DNA of 64,000 nt from Sphingomonas paucimobilis NBRC 13935 (GTDB taxonomy: Bacteria > Pseudomonadota > Alphaproteobacteria > Sphingomonadales > Sphingomonadaceae), in NCBI RefSeq assembly GCF_000739895.2, contig NZ_BBJS01000011.1, forward strand, positions 1 to 64,000, read 5' to 3'. Below, piece after piece: positions 25,623-32,568 of the stretch (the stretch's first letter is position 1; every line of letters begins with the position of its first letter). Below the pieces are notes generated by a model that was not told the DNA's origin, did not search any database, and saw only the letters and a list, made by a program, of their open reading frames with translations. The position numbers and the translations under genes are program-made.

Positions 25623-26894
25623 ATGACCAAGCTCACCTCTACGCCTGCCGGCGCCGTGCTGGTAGCCATCGACATGTCCAAGAGCCGACAGGAGGTTCTC
25701 ATCGAGCGACCGGAAGGCGGCCGGCGCCGGCGGATGACCGTCATGGCGACCAGGCAGGACTATGACGGCTTTGCCGAGCAACTCGCTGCTATCGGGCGCC
25801 CTATCATCGTCGGGTTCGAGGCGACGGGTAATTACCATCGTACGCTGGCGCACCGGCTGCTGACGGCAGGGTTCGAGCTGCGCCTCATCTCGTCGGTCGC
25901 GCTCGCCAGAACGCGCGAGGCGCTGCACAACGGCTGGGACAAGAACGACTCCAAGGACGCGCAGGTCATCCTGCACATGCTGCGGATCGGTGCGACGCAG
26001 CGCTACGTCGACCCGCTGGTGGCCGGAATCAACGACCTGCAGGAGCTCTCGAAGACTCACGAGACGATCTCAAGGATGAAGACGCAGACCTGGCATCGGA
26101 TCCTGACCCACTACCTGCCGCTGTACTTCCCCGAGATCGCCCGCTTCGCAGGCAACAGCCGGTCCGACTGGTTCCTGGCGCTCATCGAGCGGTTTCCGAC
26201 GCCGGCCACCATCACGGCGCTGGACCGCGAGGCGTTCTCGGCCGCGGCATGGCCGCTCATCGGCCGCAAGGTCTCCAAGGCACGCCTCATCAACGACATC
26301 TACGAGACGGCGTCCGCCTCGACGGCACTGCCGGTGCCGGAGAGCTCAGCCGCCATCACCATGTTCCGCATGGTCATCGCGCAGGGCCGCAGCCTCATCC
26401 ACCAGCGAGACGAGATCGAGCGGCTGGCCCATGCGCGGCTCGCCGATGACGTCGATTACCAGCTGCTGCGCAACATTCCGGGCATCGGTCCGATCAACGC
26501 GCTGACCATCCTGGCCGAGGCCGGTGATCTGCGGCGCTTCAACCATCATCGTCAGTTCCTGAAGTTCTGCGGTCTCGATCTCGCAACGTGTCAGTCAGGC
26601 ACGTTCCGTGGCCGCACGAAGCTGTCCAAGTACGGCAATGCGCGCCTGCGCCGGACCTTCTGGATGGCTGCCCAGGTCGCCGCGCGTCAGCGCGACAACA
26701 GCTTCCGCGACAAGCTCGGACGATATGTCGCCGGGCACGCGGACGATGCCGACCGTCGCCGCAAGGCGATGACGGCGCTCACCGCCAAGATGGCGCGCGT
26801 GGCTCACGCCGTCATCAAGACGGGGACAGAGTACCGGCCGTTCCTCGAACGGTCGGATGCCAGGTGGAAGGACCCCTCTCTGCAAGTGCCGTGA
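25623..26894 (+). CDS. IS110/IS1111-family transposase (DEDD, Transposase_20)
   Basis: 423-aa recombinase. The N-terminal RuvC-like DEDD domain has Asp in VAIDMSK, Glu in GFEATGNYH and the acidic pair in KNDSKDAQV. A coiled-coil linker follows, then the C-terminal Tnp domain with IPGIGPINALTILAE and the catalytic-serine region RTKLSKYGNARLRR. Length and motifs are complete, so it should be active with an RNA guide. ATG at 25623 has GGAGG 10 nt upstream; upstream in-frame codons extend to 25560 but overlap the stem-loop region. Its codon use is less extreme than that of the neighbours. Confidence 0.93.
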   Translation: MTKLTSTPAGAVLVAIDMSKSRQEVLIERPEGGRRRRMTVMATRQDYDGFAEQLAAIGRPIIVGFEATGNYHRTLAHRLLTAGFELRLISSVALARTREALHNGWDKNDSKDAQVILHMLRIGATQRYVDPLVAGINDLQELSKTHETISRMKTQTWHRILTHYLPLYFPEIARFAGNSRSDWFLALIERFPTPATITALDREAFSAAAWPLIGRKVSKARLINDIYETASASTALPVPESSAAITMFRMVIAQGRSLIHQRDEIERLAHARLADDVDYQLLRNIPGIGPINALTILAEAGDLRRFNHHRQFLKFCGLDLATCQSGTFRGRTKLSKYGNARLRRTFWMAAQVAARQRDNSFRDKLGRYVAGHADDADRRRKAMTALTAKMARVAHAVIKTGTEYRPFLERSDARWKDPSLQVP

Positions 26895-27066
26895 GGGCGC
26901 TCGTCGAGCGACCCTGTAGATAATGTTCGGGCCTTCCACCTGGGTGCGTATCTCGTTTTAAGGATGGTGAGGACCACGGCCGCCTCGGCGCTGCTGGATC
27001 CTGTGTTTGCTATGGCAGGGAGCGATCCCGTTGACGGTGGGAGCCATCTGGCTCAGATTGCATGCC

Positions 27067-27086
27067 GCGCCGACGGTTGTCGGCGC
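27067..27086 (+). ncRNA. Hairpin in the IS right end (seekRNA candidate)
   Basis: An 8-bp perfect stem GCGCCGAC / GTCGGCGC with a GGTT loop, flanked by CATG on both sides, lies in the 238-bp non-coding right end. In the IS1111 group the guide RNA is reported to come from the right end, so this is the prime candidate region (about 26900-27130). RNA boundaries cannot be set from sequence alone. Confidence 0.4.
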
Positions 27087-27830
27087 ATGGATATCTGCTG
27101 GCCAAAACCCGCCGCTGCTTCCTGACATAGGACGTTATCCGAGATGGATCCCGACATGGCACGCGCTGCGATCGCGGGCGAGGATGCGCGCTTCTGCTCG
27201 CATCACGGCTTCGACTTCAAGGCGATGGCGAGTGCCGCCTATCGCAACGCGCAGGGCGGACGGATCCGCGGCGGTTCGACGATCAGCCAGCAGACCGCGA
27301 AGAACGCCTTCCTGTTTCAGGGCGGCGGCTATATCCGCAAGGCGTTCGAGGCCTGGTTCACCTTCCTGATCGAGACGTTGTGGGGCAAACGGCGGATCAT
27401 GGAGGTCTATCTCAATATCGCCGAGACGGGCATCGGCACCTATGGCGCCAATGCCGGGGCGATGCGCTATTTCGGGCACGACGCCTCGCATCTGTCGCCG
27501 ACCGAGGCGGCGCGGATCGCGGCTGTGCTGCCGTTGCCCAAGAAGCGCGAGGCGGTGGCGCCGACGGGATTCGTCCGGCGGCATGGCAACGTCATCACGC
27601 GCTATGTCGGCGTCGTGCGGCGGCAGGGGCTGGATAGCTGTATTCGCTAATCTGGCGGCTGTGTCCGCCGGTATCGTTCAGGCCTCCGTCTGGTTTTCTT
27701 CGGCCCTGCAAAAGCGATGATCCTCCACTCTCCGACGGTCATGTGGAGAGGTGGATACGGAAATACTGGTGTGTGGGCGTCGCCATGCGGGCGAGTGATA
27801 CAGGCTCCTGCCGTCGATCCGCAGCCATCA

Positions 27831-27864
27831 CGACCGACCAAGTGACGGATCACTTGGCCGGTCG
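27831..27864. repeat. 15-bp inverted repeat between mtgA and a small stress gene
   Basis: CGACCGACCAAGTGA and TCACTTGGCCGGTCG pair with one mismatch around a 4-nt loop, 9 bp after the stop of the minus-strand 82-aa protein gene. No T-run follows on either strand. It likely marks the 3' end of two convergent transcripts. The rest of 27651-27873 shows nothing recognisable. Confidence 0.5.
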
Positions 27865-27873
27865 TAACGTCGA

Positions 27874-28122
27874 TTACTTGCCGTCGCCGGAAATGGCGTC
27901 GCCGGCCTTTTCGGCGGTATCGCCAACGCTCTTAGCCGCCGAGGTCACCGCCGCGTCGCGCTGGTTTTCCGCGCCGCCCCGGCTGAACAGATAGAACCCG
28001 CCGATCAATACCGCGACCAGCAGAACGATAGCGATCGCGATGCCGCCACCGCCGCCGCGCCGTTCGATGACGGTGGTATGGGGTTGGGCATTATGGGTTT
28101 CGGTGATGCGTTCATCGGCCAT
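27874..28122 (-). CDS. 82-aa membrane protein with an EcfG promoter
   Basis: Small protein with a polar N-terminus (QPHTTVIERR), a glycine run, one TM helix (GIAIAIVLLVAVLIGGFYLF, about residues 27-47) and a C-terminal Ala/Lys/Asp-rich amphipathic tail predicted outside the cytoplasm. GGAGGGAAC precedes the ATG. A perfect EcfG promoter lies 33 bp upstream, so it is expected to be a general-stress-response gene. It is paralogous to the next upstream gene (shared VIxERR block before the TM). No function known. Confidence 0.75.
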   Translation of the reverse strand: MADERITETHNAQPHTTVIERRGGGGGIAIAIVLLVAVLIGGFYLFSRGGAENQRDAAVTSAAKSVGDTAEKAGDAISGDGK

Positions 28123-28154
28123 GGCATGTTCCCTCCTCTATTGGTGAGGGCTGC

Positions 28155-28180
28155 AACGCGATGTGGGGCGATGACGTTCC
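28155..28180 (-). promoter_or_regulatory. EcfG promoter of the 82-aa membrane protein
   Basis: GGAAC (28176-28180) - 17 nt - CGTT (28155-28158) on the minus strand matches the alphaproteobacterial EcfG consensus exactly and is placed 33 bp upstream of the start codon. Confidence 0.75.
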
Positions 28181-28212
28181 GATCGCTCCGACAGGCGACG
28201 AAAATCAGAGGC

Positions 28213-28436
28213 TTATCGGGTGGGGTTGGCATCCGACCTGGTGGAGGGATCGGCCTTGGCCGCGGTCGCGCGCCGGGCCTCGCGCCTTTCCTCCAGACCC
28301 GTCTGGTGCAACGCGTAATAGATGCCGAGCACCAGAAGCGCGAGCATGGCGAACAGCAGGATCATGCCGCGTCCGCTGCGGCGTTCGTTGATTACGACTG
28401 GTGCGGTTGATCCTTCAGATGCTGGGGGGCGGACAT
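28213..28436 (-). pseudogene. Small stress membrane protein gene, frameshifted at a C6 run
   Basis: The ATG at 28436 has GGGAG 7 nt upstream and a perfect EcfG promoter 27 bp upstream, but its frame stops after 14 codons (MSAPQHLKDQPHQS). The body of the protein lies in another frame: VVINERRSGRG, a TM helix (MILLFAMLALLVLGIYYAL) and a basic tail (RREARR), down to the stop at 28213. One extra C in the C6 run at 28423-28428 would join them as MSAPPASEGSTAPVVINERR. In the body's own frame the only upstream start is a TTG at 28464, inside the promoter -10. So this is a frameshift, a phase-variable switch, or a base-calling error. Confidence 0.6.
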
Positions 28437-28462
28437 CGCATTTCTCCCGTTTTCGACAGGTC

Positions 28463-28488
28463 AACGCGACGTCCTAGTCCCCCGTTCC
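28463..28488 (-). promoter_or_regulatory. EcfG promoter of the frameshifted small membrane protein gene
   Basis: GGAAC (28484-28488) - 17 nt - CGTT (28463-28466), an exact consensus match. Transcription would begin near 28455, placing the GGGAG and ATG at 28436 correctly in the leader. Confidence 0.72.
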
Positions 28489-28494
28489 GATGGA

Positions 28495-28818
28495 TCAGAA
28501 GGGCAGCTTGAACCCCGGCGGCAGCGGCAGGCCGTTGGTCATCTTCGACATCTCCGCGCCCGAGGCGGTGTCCGCCTTGGTCCGCGCATCGTTGATCGCG
28601 GCGGCGAGCAGGTCCTCCAGCATGCCCTTTTCCAACGGCTGCATCAGCGAGTCGTCGATGGCGATGCCGATGATCCGGCCCTTGGCCGAGGCCTTCACCT
28701 TGACCAGACCACCGCCCGAGACGCCCTCGACCTCGATCGTGTCGAGATTGGCCTGCGCCTTTTGCAGTTCGTTCTGGACGTTCTGGGCCATGGCCAGGAT
28801 TTCGTCGAGATTCTTCAC
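28495..28818 (-). CDS. ybaB: YbaB/EbfC nucleoid-associated protein
   Basis: 107-aa YbaB/EbfC DNA-binding protein: N-terminal helix KNLDEILAMAQNVQNELQKAQ, a beta hairpin VEGVSGGGLVKVKASAKGRI, and the C-terminal DLLAAAINDARTKAD helix, ending with the typical GLPLPPGFKLPF. Forms dimeric tweezers that bind the nucleoid; linked to recombination repair through its conserved pairing with dnaX/recR. GTG start with GGAG 6 nt upstream; it begins 2 bp before the dnaX stop, so it is co-translated with dnaX. Confidence 0.92.
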   Translation of the reverse strand: MKNLDEILAMAQNVQNELQKAQANLDTIEVEGVSGGGLVKVKASAKGRIIGIAIDDSLMQPLEKGMLEDLLAAAINDARTKADTASGAEMSKMTNGLPLPPGFKLPF

Positions 28819-28819
28819 A

Positions 28820-30499
28820 TCATGCTCCGTTCACACTGCGTTTGCCGGGCCATTCCATCAATTCGGCCTCGGGGAAAGCCTCGCGCGCGGCACGGACCAT
28901 GTCCGATTCCCACGCGGCGGTCTTGATCGCCTCCTCGGCGGCGACCTGCTGCTCGTGCAATGTGGGTTCGCCGGGCACATCTTCCAGGGTGATGCGCCAA
29001 ATCTGGCCCGTCGCCGTCTTCAGCGCGGAGACCAGTTCGCTGAGCGTGTCGGCGGCGATCGGGCGCGATCCGCTGAACACCATCTCGGGCGGGGTGTAGC
29101 GCACGAGCCGCGCGCCATGGCGCAACCGCGCGGCCAGCGCCAACTGGCCCATATCGTCCAGCCGATCGATCATCGCGACGAAGCTGTCGGGCAGTTTGGG
29201 CGGCTCGGGCTCGGCCGGGGGAGGGGGTGGGGCAAGGGCGACCGGCGCCGCGGCCGGAGCCGCCGCTTGCGTCACCGCCGGCGCGCTGGGGGCTGACACG
29301 CCACCGTCGCGAATCTGGCGGGCCAGCTCGCCCGGATCGGGCAGCGTCGAGGCATGGATCGCGCGGAGCAGCGCCATTTCCGCCGCCTCGATGGGCAGTG
29401 CCGCGCGCGCCACTTCGTCATGGCCCTTCAGGAACAACTGCCATAGCCGGTGCAGCGCGGGGAAGCTCAGCGAGCCCGCCCATTCCTCGCGCGCGGCGCG
29501 TTCCTCCAGCGGCTGCGCGGCGTCGGGCGGGGTGCCGACCTTGGTCAGGGTGATGCCGTGCACCGTCTCGAGCAGCGAGCGCAGCACCGATTGCGGATCG
29601 ACGCCATAATCATATTGCCGCCGCAGCGACGCGAGCGCACCCGCCCCGTCACCGTTCAGCACCAGCCCAAGCAGGTCGCGCACCGCGCCGCGATCGGACA
29701 GGCCCAGCATTTCGCGCACGGCGCTCGCGGTGACGCCGCCGCCTTCCAGATCGGCATGGGCGATCGCCTGGTCGAGGATCGACAGGCCGTCGCGCGCCGA
29801 GCCTTCCGCCGCGCGCGCGACCAGCATCAGCGCCTCGTCCTCGGCGGTGACGCCTTCCTTGACGCAGATGTCGGCGAAATGCGCCGCCAGCTTGTCGGCC
29901 GTAATCCGCCGCAGGTCGAAACGCTGGCAGCGCGACAGGACGGTGATCGGAACCTTGTTCACCTCGGTGGTGGCGAACAGGAATTTCACATGCGCGGGCG
30001 GCTCCTCCAGCGTCTTCAACAGCGCGTTGAAGGCGTTCTTGGAGAGCATATGCACTTCGTCGACGATGTAGATCTTGAAGCGCGCGGAGACGGCGGCATA
30101 GCGCGACGCCTCGATGATCTCGCGCACGTCGTCGACGCCGGTATGGCTGGCGGCGTCCATCTCGATCACATCGATATGGCGACCCTCGGCGATGGCGCGG
30201 CAGGGCTCGCATTGCCCGCAAGGCTGGATCGTCGGGCCGCCCGTGCCGTCCGGGCCGACGCAGTTCAGCGCCTTGGCGATCAACCGCGCGGTCGAGGTCT
30301 TGCCGACCCCGCGCACGCCGGTCATCAGAAAGGCATGGGCCAGCCGGTCGCGCTTGATCGCGTTGCCCAGCGTCTGGACCATCGCGTCCTGCCCGATCAG
30401 CGCGGCAAAGGTCTGCGGCCGATATTTGCGCGCCAAGACGCGATAGGCCTCGGCCTTGGTGGGCTGGGGCGGTTCGCCCAGGTCGAACGAGTCAGCCAT
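28820..30499 (-). CDS. dnaX: DNA polymerase III subunit gamma/tau
   Basis: 559-aa clamp-loader ATPase. Walker A GVRGVGKTSTARLIAKALN near residue 46; four Cys zinc-binding module around CGQCEPC; Walker B IYIVDEVHML; SRC motif SRCQRFDL. A Pro/Ala-rich linker around residues 395-430 separates the clamp-loader core from the tau domain, which binds the polymerase core. No obvious slippery A-run for programmed frameshifting, as usual for alphaproteobacteria, where tau processing differs. Followed by ybaB; the SRP RNA gene lies upstream. Confidence 0.96.
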   Translation of the reverse strand: MADSFDLGEPPQPTKAEAYRVLARKYRPQTFAALIGQDAMVQTLGNAIKRDRLAHAFLMTGVRGVGKTSTARLIAKALNCVGPDGTGGPTIQPCGQCEPCRAIAEGRHIDVIEMDAASHTGVDDVREIIEASRYAAVSARFKIYIVDEVHMLSKNAFNALLKTLEEPPAHVKFLFATTEVNKVPITVLSRCQRFDLRRITADKLAAHFADICVKEGVTAEDEALMLVARAAEGSARDGLSILDQAIAHADLEGGGVTASAVREMLGLSDRGAVRDLLGLVLNGDGAGALASLRRQYDYGVDPQSVLRSLLETVHGITLTKVGTPPDAAQPLEERAAREEWAGSLSFPALHRLWQLFLKGHDEVARAALPIEAAEMALLRAIHASTLPDPGELARQIRDGGVSAPSAPAVTQAAAPAAAPVALAPPPPPAEPEPPKLPDSFVAMIDRLDDMGQLALAARLRHGARLVRYTPPEMVFSGSRPIAADTLSELVSALKTATGQIWRITLEDVPGEPTLHEQQVAAEEAIKTAAWESDMVRAAREAFPEAELMEWPGKRSVNGA

Positions 30500-30619
30500 G
30501 CTGGGCCGTGATGGTCGGGTGGAGGGAAATCATCGCGGAGCAACATAGGCGCTCCAGTGCGCGCCGTCATCAGCGGATACACCGATGGTGTATCGAGTGC
30601 GACGTGGATCGGCATGTGC

Positions 30620-30716
30620 GGAGGGTGGGAGCCGGAACGACCCGCAGCGAAATCGTTACGGCTGCTTCCGTCAGGACCTGACCGGGTTGGCGACGACTAC
30701 GTCCGCCCGACTCCCG
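30620..30716 (-). ncRNA. ffs: Signal recognition particle RNA (small bacterial 4.5S)
   Basis: The minus strand carries the universally conserved SRP apical domain: GGTCAGGTCCTGACGGAAGC followed by AGCCGTAACG. A 9-bp closing stem GGGAGTCGG (30707-30715) with CCGGCTCCC (30627-30635), including a G-T pair, frames an 89-nt hairpin. It binds Ffh to target ribosomes to FtsY; both protein genes lie further right. The exact 5' and 3' ends are estimates. The gene lies upstream of dnaX on the same strand, an arrangement frequent in bacteria. Confidence 0.9.
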
Positions 30717-30792
30717 GTCGCGCATATGGCGAAACGGGGCCGGGGGATCAAGTCCTTATCCCACGGCCCCGCGCGCGACGAACCGTTAAGGC

Positions 30793-31107
30793 TTAGCGAT
30801 AGGTGTTGAAGCAGCGGCGCACCGGTCCGTTCCAGGTCCGCTCCCACCGGCACACGACGCGCGGTCGGTTATAGCCGCCACGATGCCAGCGCGGACCACG
30901 GTCCCAACGCGGGCCTCGATCCCAGCGGTGTCCACGGTTCCAGCCGGGGCCGCGATCCCAACCCGGCCCACGATCATGCCAGCCCGGCCCGCGGTCCCAA
31001 CCCGGCCCACGGCCCCAGCGGTCATGCGGGGCGGCATCGGCCGGTGCAGCCGCAGAGATTCCCGTCACGGCGATCAGGCCGGCACCCAATACAGCAAGAA
31101 GTTTCAT
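30793..31107 (-). CDS. Secreted Trp/Arg/Gly-repeat protein
   Basis: 104-aa exported protein. A clear signal peptide (MKLLAVLGAGLIAVTGISAA...ADA) is followed by about ten short repeats of the type WDRGPGW / RGPRWDRG between residues 30 and 77, then a Cys-containing C-terminal module CRWERTWNGPVRRCFNTYR whose two Cys could form a disulfide. Similar small basic proteins with this C-terminal module are common in sphingomonads. The function is unknown; envelope or nucleic-acid/metal binding would fit the basic aromatic repeats, but nothing proves it. Confidence 0.75.
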   Translation of the reverse strand: MKLLAVLGAGLIAVTGISAAAPADAAPHDRWGRGPGWDRGPGWHDRGPGWDRGPGWNRGHRWDRGPRWDRGPRWHRGGYNRPRVVCRWERTWNGPVRRCFNTYR

Positions 31108-31204
31108 AACGCTTTACTCCCGGTAAGCCCGCCTTCCAGCGAGCATGTAGGGAGAATGCCGAATCGGCGATGATTGCGTGCTGAACCAACTCGTTATCCC
31201 AGGT

Positions 31205-31510
31205 TCAGGGAATGCGAGCGATGCACCCGTCCAGATCGGGGGACAGCATGATCTGGCAGGCCAGCCGGCTGGCGCGGGTGGCCTCGGGAACCAGGTCGAG
31301 CATATCCTCCTCCTCGGCCGAGGGCGGGGGCAGGCGATCGAGAAAGGCCGGCTCGATCAGGACATGGCAGGTGGCACAGGCCATCTGCCCACCGCAGGTG
31401 CCCTCCAGCGGCTGGCCGGCCCGCTGGCCGGCGCGCAGCAGCGTCTCACCGGGCATCCCCTCCGCCGCAACCGATGCGCCGTCGCGGGTGATGAAGGTCA
31501 GCGCGATCAT
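31205..31510 (-). CDS. [2Fe-2S] plant/adrenodoxin-type ferredoxin
   Basis: 101-aa ferredoxin. The cluster ligands are visible as CGGQMACATC followed by a distal Cys in SRLACQIML, spacing typical of adrenodoxin-type ferredoxins used in Fe-S assembly and P450 electron transfer. The ATG at 31510 overlaps the stop of the adjacent cysteine desulfurase (ATGA), so translation is coupled; an electron-donor role in Fe-S cluster biogenesis or sulfur transfer is inferred from this. The start at 31510 gives the standard MIALTFITRDG N-terminus. Confidence 0.9.
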   Translation of the reverse strand: MIALTFITRDGASVAAEGMPGETLLRAGQRAGQPLEGTCGGQMACATCHVLIEPAFLDRLPPPSAEEEDMLDLVPEATRASRLACQIMLSPDLDGCIARIP

Positions 31511-32568
31511 GGCCGCTGCGCCTTGGCGGCGGCGACCAACTGGTCGATGGCCCGGATCAATTCCTCTTCGCTGGTATAGCGGCCGAAGCCGAGACGGATG
31601 GACGATTTGGCCTGCGCCTCGGACAGGCCAAGCGCGGTCAGCACATGGCTTGGCCGTCCCGATCCGCTGGCGCAGGCGCTGCCCGCCGAAAAGGCGATGT
31701 CGCGGCAATCCGACATCAGCCGCGCGACATCGAGCCCCTCACGCCGGACGTTGAGATTGCCGTGATAGCGCTCTTCGGTTGATCCGTTGATCGTCCAGTC
31801 CGGGCCGAACCGCTCGATAGCGATCGACCAGAGCCTTTCGAGATGCGCGGCATCCGCCTCCGCTCGCGTCGCCATCAACCGCGCCGCCACGCCGAACCCC
31901 GCGCACAGCGCCGGGCTGAGCGTGCCCGAGCGTCCGCCTTCCTGATCGCCGCCATGAAGTAGCGGGGGAAGGGGGATGCCGTCGCGGATCCACTGCGCAC
32001 CGATGCCCTTGGGCCCATGGATCTTGTGCGCCGACAGCGCGACCAGATCGACCGTGTCGGGGATCGCGATCCGGCCATAGCCCTGCACCGCATCGCACAG
32101 CATCCGGGCGCCGGCCCGGTGGGCTTCGTCGGCCAGCGCGGCGATCGGCTGGATGGTGCCGATCTCGTTGTTCACCAGCATCGCGGCGACCAGTTCGGTG
32201 CCCGGCGCGATCGCGGTCGGTGCAACTAGGCCTTGGTCATCGACGGGCAGGATGGTCAGCGGCCGTGCCGTCGCCTTTGCCGTATCCAGCACGGCGGCAT
32301 GTTCGATCGCGGTGGTGACGATCGCGCCGTCCAGGCCCTTGATCGTCCAGTTGAGCGCCTCGGTCGCGCCGCTGGTGAACACTACGCGCCCGCCGGAGGG
32401 CAGCAGCGCCGCCACCTGATCGCGCGCGACCTCCACCGCCGCGCGTGCCTGCCGCCCGGCACGGTGCGGCGAGTGGGGATTGGCATGGCCCTGTTCCAAC
32501 CAGGGGAGCATCGCCCTCAACGCCTCTGGCGCGAGCGGTGTGGTGGCTTGATAATCGAGATAGATCAC
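31507..32568 (-). CDS. Cysteine desulfurase (IscS/NifS family), copy 2
   Basis: 353-aa class V PLP enzyme releasing sulfur from cysteine. N-terminus IYLDYQATTPLAPEAL; PLP lysine in LSAHKIHGPKG; persulfide Cys in FSAGSACASGSGRPSHVL, the short active-site loop of group I desulfurases. GTG start overlaps the stop of the preceding desulfurase paralogue (GTGA). Two adjacent, differently diverged copies plus a ferredoxin suggest a dedicated Fe-S or thio-cofactor assembly operon; no IscU, SufB or TusA gene is in the window. Confidence 0.92.
   Translation of the reverse strand: MIYLDYQATTPLAPEALRAMLPWLEQGHANPHSPHRAGRQARAAVEVARDQVAALLPSGGRVVFTSGATEALNWTIKGLDGAIVTTAIEHAAVLDTAKATARPLTILPVDDQGLVAPTAIAPGTELVAAMLVNNEIGTIQPIAALADEAHRAGARMLCDAVQGYGRIAIPDTVDLVALSAHKIHGPKGIGAQWIRDGIPLPPLLHGGDQEGGRSGTLSPALCAGFGVAARLMATRAEADAAHLERLWSIAIERFGPDWTINGSTEERYHGNLNVRREGLDVARLMSDCRDIAFSAGSACASGSGRPSHVLTALGLSEAQAKSSIRLGFGRYTSEEELIRAIDQLVAAAKAQRP

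Larger units (their letters stand above)
25471..27132 (+). mobile_element. IS110-family (IS1111-type) insertion sequence in mtgA
   Basis: About 1.66 kb placed by reconstructing mtgA. The trinucleotide CGT is found at both borders (25468-25470 and 27133-27135), so the ends are uncertain by 3 bp; no longer target duplication exists. No terminal inverted repeats, but subterminal ones are visible: GGAAGC at 25480-25485 and GCTTCC at 27117-27122, extending imperfectly inward, each about 10 bp from the end. This and the single DEDD transposase fit the IS1111 group of IS110. Non-coding ends are 152 bp (left) and 238 bp (right), both with strong inverted repeats. Confidence 0.88.
25311..27650 (+). 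pseudogene. mtgA: mtgA, monofunctional peptidoglycan transglycosylase, split by an IS
   Basis: Joining 25311-25470 to 27136-27650 restores an uninterrupted 224-aa reading frame. The first part encodes an N-terminal TM anchor (WALKAVLAFVILSVVWVGIY) up to TKDWMP; the second resumes with LSEMDPDM and carries all GT51 motifs: GEDARFCSHHGFDFKAM (catalytic Glu), RGGSTISQQTAKN, and KRRIMEVYLNIAE. The exact frame match shows a recent insertion with no further decay. The downstream half could be translated from the ATG at 27144 but would lack the membrane anchor and is unlikely to work. Loss is probably tolerated because bifunctional PBPs carry out the same reaction. Confidence 0.92.

Noticed and set aside
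28437..28464. A TTG start at 28464 for the small stress membrane protein
   Set aside because: The TTG lies within the -10 element of a perfect EcfG promoter, upstream of the expected transcription start, so it would not be in the mRNA.
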